From Isotricha intestinalis (Eukaryota > Ciliophora > Litostomatea > Vestibuliferida > Isotrichidae), in the NCBI GenBank assembly GCA_023807065.1, contig JAJJLU010000591.1, forward strand, positions 1 through 28,966: DNA of 28,966 nucleotides, given 5' to 3'. Below are positions 8,584 to 17,422 of the stretch, piece by piece. Positions within the stretch are counted from its first letter, which is position 1. The number at the start of each line of letters is the position of its first letter. Made by a program: the position numbers and the translations under genes. The notes under the pieces were generated by a model, which saw nothing but the letters and a program-made list of their open reading frames with translations, did not search any database and had not been told where the DNA came from.

Positions 8584-10722
8584 ATGTCCGAAAAGCCAAA
8601 AACTCTAATACATAAAAAGCATACATTAGAATCATTTTTAGAAGAAACATCAATTCCTAAAAAACATCAAAAAACAGAATCCTCAATAAATCCATATACC
8701 AAAAAGTTATATTCTTCTAATTACTATACATTATTAGAAAAGCGTGCTACTCTCCCAGCATGGGAAGCTAAATCAAACATAATTAAATTAGTAAAAGAGA
8801 ATCAAATAGTGATAATTCAAGGAGAAACTGGTTCAGGTAAAACTACTCAAATTCCTCAATTTCTACTCGAATCAGGATATACTAATGGCATTGCATGTAC
8901 TCAACCTAGGAGAGTCGCTGCTATGAGTGTTGCTAAACGTGTGAGTGAAGAAATGGATGTCGAGTTAGGAATGCAAGTGGGATATACAGTTAGGTTCGAT
9001 GATCAAAGCTCGAAATTCACTCTTATTAAATATTTAACTGATGGAATGCTTCTTAGAGAAGCGACTATTGATCCTAAATTAAAAAAATATTGTGTTATTA
9101 TTATTGATGAAGCTCATGAAAGGACTCTTGCCACTGATATTATCTTCGGATTTTTAAAAGAACTTTTACCTAAGAGAAAAGAATTAAAAGTTATTGTCAT
9201 GAGTGCGACTATTGATATTCAGAAATTTCAAGATTATTTCCAAGCACCTTTAATATTAATTCCTGGTAGAATGTATCCAGTAGAAATAAATTATTTAAAA
9301 GAACCTACTGATGATTACATAGATTCATCCATAAAATATGTATTAAATATACATGAAAAGGAAGGACCAGGTGACATATTATTATTTTTAACAGGAGAAG
9401 AAGAAATAGAACAAACATGTTCATCAATAAGAAATGACTTGGAAGAATTAGGTGATTCAGTAGGACCCGCAGATGTAATCCCAATGTATTCTACATTACC
9501 TCCTCAACAACAACAAAGAATATTCGATCCTCCTCCATTAAGTAAAGGAAATAAACCAGGGAGAAAAATAATTGTTTCTACAAATATTGCAGAATCATCA
9601 ATAACAATTGATGGTATTGTTTATGTTATTGACCCTGGTTTTTCTAAACAAAAAGTTTTTAATCCAAGAATGAGAATGGAATCTCTGTTAATAAGTCCCA
9701 TCAGTCAAGAAAGTGCAGAACAAAGAGCTGGAAGAGCTGGAAGGACAAGACCTGGGAAATGTTATAGGTTATACACGGAAGAATCTTTCAAGAATGAATT
9801 AAAGAAATCTACTATTCCTGAAATTCTAAGAAGTAATATTACTAGTGTTGTTTTAAATTTGAAAAAATTAGGAATTGATGATTTAGTTCATTTTGATTTC
9901 ATTGATCCTCCTGCTCCAGAAACAATGATGAGAGCTTTGGAAATGTTAAATTATTTAGGAGCTATTGATGATGAAGGGAATTTAACAGAATTAGGAAGTA
10001 ATATGAATCAATTACCTTTAGAACCAGAATTAAGTAAAATGGTATTAAGTGGTGTAAAATATAAATGTATAAATGAAATATTAACAATAGCATCATTAAT
10101 GAGTGTACAAAATCCATTTTTACGTCCTAGAGGAAAAGAAGCTAAAGCAGATGAAGAAAAGTCTAAATTTACAAGTCATTTAGGAGATCACTTTACAATA
10201 TTAATAGCATATAATAATTACAAATTAAATGGTTGTCAGAAAAAATGGTGTACAGAAAGGTTTTTAAATTATAGAACAATGAAAGCTGCTGATAGTATAA
10301 GAGACCAATTAGCAAATATATTAATTAGAATGAATATTGATGTTCCTCAAAGCAATTGGAGTCCTATAATAAAACCTAAAAGATGTAGAAAAATAATAAA
10401 ATGTTTAATTGAAGGTTATTTTGCTCAAATTGCACATTTAGAAAGTGGAGGTTATTATATTACAGTTAGAGATAATCAATATGTTTTTATTCATCCTTCT
10501 TCTGTTTTACATGATGGGAAACCTAAATGGGTTTTGTTTAATGAATTTGTTTTAACTAATAAAAATTATATTAGAACTTGTACTTCTATTGAAGATCCTA
10601 AGTTACTTTTAATTATTGCTCCTGATTTTTTTAATCTAGAAAAAATGAGTGGATATGCATATAAAAGAGATTTAGAAAAAGCTAAACAAGAATTAGATGC
10701 TGAAAGAAGCGATGATGAGTAA
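8584..10722 (+). CDS. DHX15: DEAH-box RNA helicase, Prp43/DHX15 type
   Basis: This is a 712-residue ATP-dependent RNA helicase. Prp43/DHX15 releases the spliced lariat by disassembling the spliceosome and also acts in ribosome biogenesis in the nucleus and nucleolus. I start it at the ATG at 8584 (MSEKPKTL...); the open frame extends 6 codons upstream but offers only a TTG. Numbering from that ATG (subtract 6 from the extended frame): motif I GETGSGKT about 80-87, DEAH 175-178, SAT 207-209, motif V STNIAESSIT about 332-341 and motif VI QRAGRAGR about 380-387. These are followed by winged-helix, ratchet (HA2) and OB-fold regions, with the C-terminal SGYAYKRDLEKAKQELDAER tail typical of this subfamily. 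The N-terminal extension is short, as in Prp43 and unlike Prp2/16/22. It uses a somewhat richer codon set than its neighbours, consistent with high expression. Confidence 0.94.
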   Translation: MSEKPKTLIHKKHTLESFLEETSIPKKHQKTESSINPYTKKLYSSNYYTLLEKRATLPAWEAKSNIIKLVKENQIVIIQGETGSGKTTQIPQFLLESGYTNGIACTQPRRVAAMSVAKRVSEEMDVELGMQVGYTVRFDDQSSKFTLIKYLTDGMLLREATIDPKLKKYCVIIIDEAHERTLATDIIFGFLKELLPKRKELKVIVMSATIDIQKFQDYFQAPLILIPGRMYPVEINYLKEPTDDYIDSSIKYVLNIHEKEGPGDILLFLTGEEEIEQTCSSIRNDLEELGDSVGPADVIPMYSTLPPQQQQRIFDPPPLSKGNKPGRKIIVSTNIAESSITIDGIVYVIDPGFSKQKVFNPRMRMESLLISPISQESAEQRAGRAGRTRPGKCYRLYTEESFKNELKKSTIPEILRSNITSVVLNLKKLGIDDLVHFDFIDPPAPETMMRALEMLNYLGAIDDEGNLTELGSNMNQLPLEPELSKMVLSGVKYKCINEILTIASLMSVQNPFLRPRGKEAKADEEKSKFTSHLGDHFTILIAYNNYKLNGCQKKWCTERFLNYRTMKAADSIRDQLANILIRMNIDVPQSNWSPIIKPKRCRKIIKCLIEGYFAQIAHLESGGYYITVRDNQYVFIHPSSVLHDGKPKWVLFNEFVLTNKNYIRTCTSIEDPKLLLIIAPDFFNLEKMSGYAYKRDLEKAKQELDAERSDDE

Positions 10723-10900
10723 ATTCAGATTTTAAATTTTTTTTTAAATTGATTTTTAATAAAAGGAAATGATAAAATGAAAATTAATAAATGTTTTAAA
10801 TATAATATGTTTATTTGGGATTGATTTAAAATTTTAATAAAGGAAAAAAGAATATTATATATTTTTTTTTTAAATTATTATACAATATTTATTTAGGAAT

Positions 10901-12418
10901 ATGGAAATGTTTAATAATTTGAAAGAAAAGATTTTTGGGAATAAAAATTTAAAGAAAATGATTTTTTCACATAAAACTTTAGAAGATAGTAAATTACCTG
11001 AAAATCTTAAAAACTTATTTAAAAGTTTACAATTATTATTAGATATTGTAATTGTAGATACTTCATTTGCAAAATATTTTGCAGAAGAAATAATATCTGA
11101 ATTAGAAAAATTATCTAAAGAAGAAGAAAAAATGAAATTAATGAAAAATATCAGAAAAGAATTTAAACATTATTTCCAAATATATCATAAAGATTATAAT
11201 AGAAACCCATTTTTAATTTGTTATTATAATATGAAAAATTTACTTATATTTATTTATATGTTATTATATAATTTAAGTGAATGTAAAGAATTTTATTTAA
11301 TAATATTTAATAAAAGTCATCATTTATGGGAAGAAATATTTTCAATTTGTTCAGAAATTAATCAAGGAGAAATTGAAATAATAATTTATAATATATTAAA
11401 TGATAAATTAATAATTCAATCAATTAAACAATTATCATTAATTCCTCAATTTAAAGAATTTTTACTTTTATATAAAAATAGGAAAATACCAAAAAAAAGT
11501 ATGCAAAAATTTGATGCCAAAGAAGAAAAAATGAAATTATTTTTAAAAAAATTTAAATCAATTAAAAAAATAGATGATTCATGGTTTCAAAGTGATTTAT
11601 TTCAAGGTGATTCATTACAAATAATAAAAACATCATTTAGTAATTCTTTTATAAGAATTCTAATGTCTGATAATATAATAAAAATTAAATCATCTGAAAG
11701 TGATTTTAAAGTTAATTTTCTTGAAAATTTAATATCAAATTATGCTCAAATATATTATACTAAATATGGAAATCAAATAAATCAATTATATATTAATGAT
11801 ATGGAAATTGAAGAAATATTACTTAATTTTTGTCCTATTTATGGAGGTTACTTTTATATTAAATATATGAATCAATTAATTGATTTTATGGTTAAGAATG
11901 ATTGTATTAAAGAACATAAAATTTTTGGAGAAAAATTTTCAGAATTTATAAATAATATAAAAGATAACTTACCTAAAATATTAATTTTCATTTGTAAAAC
12001 ATTACAAAATGAAATTCAAAGAAATTGTTCAATTGCAATTGATGATTATTCTCCTATATACATTTATTTATTTCAATTATTTTTCTTTGCTGATAAATAT
12101 AAAGATACATATTACCCCTCATTTCCTCAATCTAAAAATAAAGAGTTTATTAATTTATTATTATTATATATTTTAATTAATAAACCTTTTCCAGAAGATT
12201 CAAATTCAGAAATGAAAGAATTAAATGAAGTTATTAAAGAATGTCATATTTTATTAAAAAATAATATTGGAGAAATGATAAATGATTTTGAATCAAATGA
12301 ATTTGATAATTTATTAAAAGAAGAAAAAGAAAATAATAAGATTTGTTGTCCAGATGATTTTTTATTTATATATGATTACAATTCAATTCTTATTTTTCTC
12401 CCTAAAGAATTTAAATAG
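10901..12418 (+). CDS. Divergent RasGAP-like protein, probably without catalytic arginine
   Basis: The protein has 505 residues, is helical and Lys/Ile-rich, with no signal peptide and a TAG stop. Three segments line up in order with the RasGAP fold. LFQGDSLQIIKTSF (about 233-246) resembles the arginine-finger loop LFRxNTL. GGYFYIKYMNQLI (315-327) resembles the FLFLRFxxPAI signature. LPKILIFICKTLQNEIQ (357-373) resembles the helix after it. The finger arginine would be Gln235 and the FLR arginine Lys321; the spacing between the two (about 86) is shorter than the roughly 114 I recall for canonical GAPs. If the assignment is right, this is a Ras-binding but non-stimulating domain, as in IQGAP-like proteins. 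The assignment is a motif-level guess; an ARM-type helical repeat protein is the main alternative. It sits between DHX15 and the DUF4485-like gene, all co-directional. Confidence 0.42.
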   Translation: MEMFNNLKEKIFGNKNLKKMIFSHKTLEDSKLPENLKNLFKSLQLLLDIVIVDTSFAKYFAEEIISELEKLSKEEEKMKLMKNIRKEFKHYFQIYHKDYNRNPFLICYYNMKNLLIFIYMLLYNLSECKEFYLIIFNKSHHLWEEIFSICSEINQGEIEIIIYNILNDKLIIQSIKQLSLIPQFKEFLLLYKNRKIPKKSMQKFDAKEEKMKLFLKKFKSIKKIDDSWFQSDLFQGDSLQIIKTSFSNSFIRILMSDNIIKIKSSESDFKVNFLENLISNYAQIYYTKYGNQINQLYINDMEIEEILLNFCPIYGGYFYIKYMNQLIDFMVKNDCIKEHKIFGEKFSEFINNIKDNLPKILIFICKTLQNEIQRNCSIAIDDYSPIYIYLFQLFFFADKYKDTYYPSFPQSKNKEFINLLLLYILINKPFPEDSNSEMKELNEVIKECHILLKNNIGEMINDFESNEFDNLLKEEKENNKICCPDDFLFIYDYNSILIFLPKEFK

Positions 12419-12492
12419 AAAATTAAAAATATAATTTAAACAATTAAATGATTAATTGATTTAATTTATTTATTCTTATTTAATTAAAAATA

Positions 12493-13440
12493 ATGCAAGC
12501 TAAACAATTTGTAGATAAATTTGATAAAGAATTTGTTGGTTTAATGTTAGAAATTGATAAAAGAGTTGAAGATTATCCTAAAATTGAAAAATTAAAAATT
12601 AATTCTTGGGTAAGAACATTATGTTTTCCAACAAATAATATATCATGGAAAAAAAATAGAAATTTATATACAATATTACTTTTAGATAATATACTTAATA
12701 ATAAATTAGAAAGTCCTTTTAATAAATTTTGTGATGAAAGTGCTGATTTACCTGTTTTAAATCCTACTATTGTGAAAAGCCAAATTTCTAATAAATTTTT
12801 AAATGAAATTAATTTTGATATTTCTGATGGTCAAATACAAAATTATATTAATTTAAATTTTAACACTGATTCTAATGAAGAAGAGAAAAATTTAAATTAT
12901 CATAATAATTATATTTTTTATCCTTCTTATCCAAAAAATATTTCAAATAATAAAAATTTAAGTAATAATTTAAATAAACATTTAGATATTAAAGTTAAAA
13001 ATAATAGACCTAAAACTCCCCAATATAATAGAATTAATTCACCAAGTTCGATTTTGAAAAATAAAATTCAATTAAATAATCAAATTAAAAATAATAATAA
13101 TTATTATAAAAATCAATATCAAGAATTATATATGAATGCTAAACCTAAAAATATTTTTCCTTTTATTGATAATAGTAGTATAGAAAATAAAAGTGATATT
13201 TTGCTTAAAAAGAATTATTTTAATTTTAATGAAAAATTACAAAATGAAAGTGGATTTTATACAAAATCAAAACCAAGAATAAATAATATTGAAAATTATA
13301 AATTAATGACAATGATAAATTTTTTAACTCAAGAAAGCCAAAATAAAACTAAAATAATTGAATCCCAACAAAAAGAAATTAATACACTTAAAAGAAGAGT
13401 AAATACCTTAGAAAAAAAATGGAATTATTTATTTAAATAA
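12493..13440 (+). CDS. DUF4485-like coiled-coil protein, possible centrosome/basal-body component
   Basis: The protein has 315 residues. The N-terminal 90 residues (FVGLMLEIDKRVEDYP, SWVRTLCFPTNNISWKKNR, LYTILLLDNIL, ESPFNKF, LPVLN) match the pattern I associate with the DUF4485 domain. That domain occurs in the centrosomal protein CEP112 and related ciliary proteins; the family call is from memory. The middle (about 120-250) is Asn-rich and unstructured. Residues about 275-315 form a C-terminal coiled coil (SQQKEINTLKRRVNTLEKKW). The gene is intact with an ATG start and a TAA stop, 74 bp after the GAP-like gene. It converges on Rpb3 across 117 bp. Its role in basal bodies is inferred only from the domain. 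Confidence 0.6.
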   Translation: MQAKQFVDKFDKEFVGLMLEIDKRVEDYPKIEKLKINSWVRTLCFPTNNISWKKNRNLYTILLLDNILNNKLESPFNKFCDESADLPVLNPTIVKSQISNKFLNEINFDISDGQIQNYINLNFNTDSNEEEKNLNYHNNYIFYPSYPKNISNNKNLSNNLNKHLDIKVKNNRPKTPQYNRINSPSSILKNKIQLNNQIKNNNNYYKNQYQELYMNAKPKNIFPFIDNSSIENKSDILLKKNYFNFNEKLQNESGFYTKSKPRINNIENYKLMTMINFLTQESQNKTKIIESQQKEINTLKRRVNTLEKKWNYLFK

Positions 13441-13557
13441 TTTTTTTTAAAAAAATCATTTTAATATTATATAAATAATAAAAAAAAACATTAAAAAAAC
13501 TTTATAATTTAAATAAAATAAAATATATATTCCTTAAAAAAAATAAAATTCTAAAAT

Positions 13558-14454
13558 TTATCCTTGCTCATTTTCAATTTCTTTACAAATAGAATTTAAT
13601 TTTTCCTTAAGAGACTTAAAGCCTTCTAAAACAATTTTTTCAGGAGTTAAAGCTCCAGTACTTTCAACAATAAAATAGAAATTTTTAGGCTTAGGTTGAA
13701 TTTGAATAACATTTCTTGGATTTCCTCCTAATTCTTCGATTTTTAATTTACATTCATCACAAAAATTACAATCCATTAATTTAATAACTTCAATACTTCC
13801 ATTTTCATTATCCATTTTAAAAACACCTCTTGGACAAGAACTGACAAAATCTTGTTTTTGTGAAATTTCTAACTTTTCAAAAAAATCACCTTTATCAACG
13901 AATTCAATTTCAGGAACTTGTTGTAAAACACATGAAGAAACAGGAGACCATTTCGCATGTTCTTTTCCTATTCCTTTCTTTGCTGTCATTGTCATATTTA
14001 AAACTTGATTTTTCTTTAATTTCGCAATTACAATTGGTTTATCAAAATCAACTGGAATAACAGAACAATTTGGATTTAATGGAATAATATCTTTTGTTGT
14101 TACATTTATTTTTTCTTCTGTGCATTTTACATTTATTTTAAAATCTACTTTACACTTTTCACATCCTTCTTTACAATTACAATTTATGGAATATTCATAT
14201 TTTTCTATATCGTTACTTATTAATGGGATTAATCCTAATCTATGAGCTATGAACTCGTCGAATAAAGGAGAAGTGTTTTGTTGAACTGATACCATGTCTA
14301 TTGCCATTGTTGGAACCTCAGCTAAGATTATACGACGTAAGGAATTTGCAAATGAGAGATCTGTGTTTTTTAAATAAAATTCTATTGTGTCTTTTGTTTT
14401 TGATACTATTTGAATTTTTGGTTGATAACGTCCTTCACCATAAAGAAATGACAT
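13558..14454 (-). CDS. RPB3: RNA polymerase II subunit Rpb3, with extra four-cysteine cluster
   Basis: This 298-residue alpha-like subunit dimerises with Rpb11 to nucleate Pol II assembly. The dimerisation motif NSLRRIILAEVPTMAIDMV (37-55) and DEFIAHRLGLIPL (66-78) are typical of Rpb3 rather than AC40. A zinc-binding CxCx3CxxC is at C92, C94, C98 and C101. A second cysteine set, C207 (in SSCPRGVF) with C229, C232 and C235 (CNFCDEC), sits where archaeal subunit D and some protist Rpb3 proteins carry a ferredoxin-like iron-sulphur domain. The C-terminal segment FYFIVESTGALTPEKIVLEG completes the dimerisation domain. The start is the only ATG at the family position and the stop is TAA. It is divergent to the zinc-finger gene across 255 bp. 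Confidence is high for Rpb3; Fe-S binding is inferred from the cysteines. Confidence 0.93.
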   Translation of the reverse strand: MSFLYGEGRYQPKIQIVSKTKDTIEFYLKNTDLSFANSLRRIILAEVPTMAIDMVSVQQNTSPLFDEFIAHRLGLIPLISNDIEKYEYSINCNCKEGCEKCKVDFKINVKCTEEKINVTTKDIIPLNPNCSVIPVDFDKPIVIAKLKKNQVLNMTMTAKKGIGKEHAKWSPVSSCVLQQVPEIEFVDKGDFFEKLEISQKQDFVSSCPRGVFKMDNENGSIEVIKLMDCNFCDECKLKIEELGGNPRNVIQIQPKPKNFYFIVESTGALTPEKIVLEGFKSLKEKLNSICKEIENEQG

Positions 14455-14709
14455 TTTTTTATAGGTTTTTTTTTGAATTTTTTTTTTATGACTTTTTTAT
14501 ATTTTTTTTATTTTTAGGATGGGTAATTATTTAAAAATGTTATTTTTATTAATTTTATTTTGAATTAATTATATTTATTAAATAATATATTTATTAAATT
14601 ATATTCATAAGTAAAAAAAACATTTTTAAAATTTATTACGAATCTCCAATCAAATATTTAGAATTCATTTATAATAATCTTAAAAATAAACGAAAAACAA
14701 ATAAATTTC

Positions 14710-15735
14710 ATGTCAAACAGTATAAAAGGAAAAAATTTAGTAGATGAAAATATGATAGAAAAAGATTTTCCAAAACCATTATTTTCATTAATAGAAAACG
14801 AGAATCAAAATAAATATTGTGAAATATGTAAGAAGACATTTTCAACGATAGGAAATTTAAGAAATCATATAATGACAATTCATCAAAATTTAAGACCATT
14901 TAAATGTCCTTTTCCAGGATGTGAAAAACAATATTCAATTCAAACAAGACTTCAAGTTCATTATCGAACACATATAGGTAAAAAACCTTATATATGTAGA
15001 TTTTGTCAAAAAGCTTTTAATGAAAAAGGAAATTTAAAAACTCATGAAAGATTTCATTCTGAGATAAGACCTTTTAAATGTAATGAATGTTCTAAAACTT
15101 ATAAAACTAATGGCCATTTAAAAGATCATATTGAAATTCATCATAAAAAAATTAAAAGATTTGAATGTGAGTATTGTAATAAAAAATTTGGAAGAATTTC
15201 TACTTTGAAATCTCATATTAAAACTCATACTGGAGAAAAAAAGTTTAAATGTCATATTGATACTTGTAATCAATATTTTGCTGAAAAAGGAAATATGGAA
15301 ATTCATTATAAAAGACATATGAAAAGATTAATGAATAATAATAATATTAAAAATAATAAATTTAATTTTATTCATATTGAAGGTAATAGTACTATTACAA
15401 GACCAAGTTCTAATTTTACTTTATATAATTGTAATAATAATAATAATCAACTTTTTTCCTCTTTTAGAAATCAATTTAATGATAAAGGAAATTCTGTTTT
15501 AATCAATAATAATAATGATTTTAATAATTTATATAAAATTAATAATAATAATAATATTAATTCGAATAATTGTGTTTATGAGAATGGAAATTTTAATGTT
15601 AATACTATTGGAAATAATTATTTTCCTAATAACTCTATAAATAATAATGAAAAAGTTGAATTAAATTATTTTGACTTATCACAAGATATTAACTTCCAAT
15701 CTGAAAAAGGATTTGAAGTGAATTTAGATAATTAA
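14710..15735 (+). CDS. Six-finger C2H2 zinc-finger protein
   Basis: The protein has 341 residues. Six consecutive C2H2 fingers span about 37-203 (starting at C37, C66, C96, C124, C153 and C181). Fingers 2 and 6 have a four-residue Cys spacing (FKCPFPGC and KCHIDTC) like TFIIIA-type fingers. Linkers include HIGKKPY and HTGEKKF, close to the classical TGEKP linker that marks sequence-specific DNA binding. Residues 204-341 form an Asn-rich tail made by AAT-codon runs, with a short acidic end. It is expected in the nucleus as a DNA- or 5S-RNA-binding factor. TFIIIA is possible from the finger style but it has nine fingers, so I do not assign it. It is intact, with ATG at 14710 and TAA stop. Confidence 0.85.
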   Translation: MSNSIKGKNLVDENMIEKDFPKPLFSLIENENQNKYCEICKKTFSTIGNLRNHIMTIHQNLRPFKCPFPGCEKQYSIQTRLQVHYRTHIGKKPYICRFCQKAFNEKGNLKTHERFHSEIRPFKCNECSKTYKTNGHLKDHIEIHHKKIKRFECEYCNKKFGRISTLKSHIKTHTGEKKFKCHIDTCNQYFAEKGNMEIHYKRHMKRLMNNNNIKNNKFNFIHIEGNSTITRPSSNFTLYNCNNNNNQLFSSFRNQFNDKGNSVLINNNNDFNNLYKINNNNNINSNNCVYENGNFNVNTIGNNYFPNNSINNNEKVELNYFDLSQDINFQSEKGFEVNLDN

Positions 15736-16480
15736 AAAATAATTGATTTATTATTTTTTAATTGATTTTGTGATTTTTATTTTATTAGATATTAATTAAC
15801 AATAAAATTGATTGATGTAATTTTCTCATTATTTTATATAAATACAATTGTTTTATTATTATATTTAGAATAAGAACATTAAAAATAATATTTAAAAAAT
15901 GATAAATAATTAATTTTTAACATTATAATATAATATGAATCAATTTTTTAAAATCACTTTTTAAAAATTTTATCATTATTAAAATATTAGATAAATAAGA
16001 TAAAAGGAAATAAAAATTATATTACTTTTCATAATTATTAATAATTAATTATTTAAATAACATTCATTTCCAAAGAGTAAATCATAAAAATGAATTTTAA
16101 ATTGATAATATTTGTTTTAATGAATGGTGTTATTTTTAAATTATTTATTTAGAATAATAGTATTAATATAAGATAAAATTATTGTTTGTGAAATGAATAC
16201 GGATTGAAAAAGAAAAATAAAAAAAAAACAAAAAAAAATAAGAAAAAAATTGTTAGTTCTTTACTAATATTAAAATAAATTAATGTTTTTGATACTTAAA
16301 ATTATTTGAAAGTTGTATGATAAATATTTTAAATATTAATTAATTTTATTTTTTTCAAATTTACGTTTTTTGGTAAATGGTAAATTTTTATTATAATTTT
16401 TTAATTGATTTAATTTATTTTTTATTATAAAGGATATTTTTTATTTTAAATTTTAAATTAAAAAATGTTTGTTTTCAGAA
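15736..16480. other. 745-bp AT-rich spacer with nothing recognised
   Basis: This region lies between the zinc-finger stop and the possible first exon of the coiled-coil gene. It contains A/T runs, an A-rich patch around 16205-16250, and stops in all frames. I see no RNA gene, repeat array or decayed coding frame. It must hold the promoter of the coiled-coil gene. Confidence 0.6.
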
Positions 16481-17357
16481 ATGGTAATTTTTTTACTTAT
16501 TATAGTTAACTGAATTAAAAAATAAAGTGACTGATGAGAAAAGAAATCAAATGACAGAGAAAGGAAATGAAGAAAATTTATCAAATGTGAATCAAACAGA
16601 ACCAGTAAATTTCAAAGAAAAAGATTTAATAAACCAAATAAATGATTTAAAAAACGATATAACATTTTTATTACAAGATAATGAAGAAAAAGATAGGAAA
16701 ATAAAAAGATATAAATCAATAATAATAGAACTTGAAAATCAAATAAATATAATAAAAAATGGAAATGAAAAAGAATTATATGAATTAATGAAAAATGAAT
16801 CAAATAAATTAAGAAAAGAATTAGATAAAAAAGATTCAGAAATAAGTAATTTAATAACTGAAAGAGATGGAATAAGTAAAGAAAAAAAAAGAATATCTTC
16901 AAAACTTGAAAAAATGAGAAATAATATTATTCAAATTTCAAAACAATTTGAAAGTCAATTAGCTTATAAAGAAAAAAAATCTAAATTTGTAAATGATTGT
17001 AATTCAAAATTATTTATGGATTTAAATAATAAAAATAAAATTTTAATTGTTGAAATTAAAAAATTAAATGAAATAAATAATAAATTAAAACAAGAAAAAT
17101 TTGAATTAGAAAATATTTGTTTAATGCAAGAACAAAAAATTCAACATTATGAAAACAGATATATTCTTAGTAAAAATAGAGGAAGAAGTTTACTTAAATC
17201 AAAAGGAATTTCAATTTCTCAAAAGTATTTATTTCCAATCAATCCAATAAAAGAAAATATTATATCAACAGTTACTTATTTAAAACCATCATCAAAAAAT
17301 CCATGTTCAAGTACATTATCATCTCTTAAAGATGAAAGACTTCCAACAATAAAATAA
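16481..17357 (+). CDS. Coiled-coil protein, probably with a 22-nt intron after the start codon
   Basis: The open frame proper runs from 16506 and lacks an upstream ATG before an in-frame TAG at 16503-16505. An ATG at 16481-16483 followed directly by a GTAATT...TATAG intron at 16484-16505 joins in phase 0 to LTELKNKVTDEKRNQ and would give 284 residues. Otherwise the first in-frame ATG is 16551, giving 268 residues. The product has a continuous coiled coil over about residues 35-220 (for example DNEEKDRKIKRYKSIIIELE and ELDKKDSEISNLITERD), then a basic Ser/Pro-rich tail ending RLPTIK. No known domain is seen; it could be cytoskeletal or a scaffold. The stop TAA lies 65 bp from the convergent PKA regulatory subunit. 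Confidence 0.7.
16484..16505 (+). other. Candidate 22-nt intron immediately after the ATG
   Basis: It begins GTAATT, has a T-rich middle and ends TATAG. Removing it joins ATG directly to an open frame whose first seven codons (TTA ACT GAA TTA AAA AAT AAA) are otherwise cut off by the TAG at the intron's own 3' end. It has the same GTA...TAG style as the intron at 18542-18569. No transcript evidence is available; the alternative start at 16551 needs no intron. Confidence 0.5.
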
Positions 17358-17422
17358 AAAACAATATATTAAAACAATTAAATTTTCTTTTAAAATTTTA
17401 AATTCTAAATAAAATAATAAAA

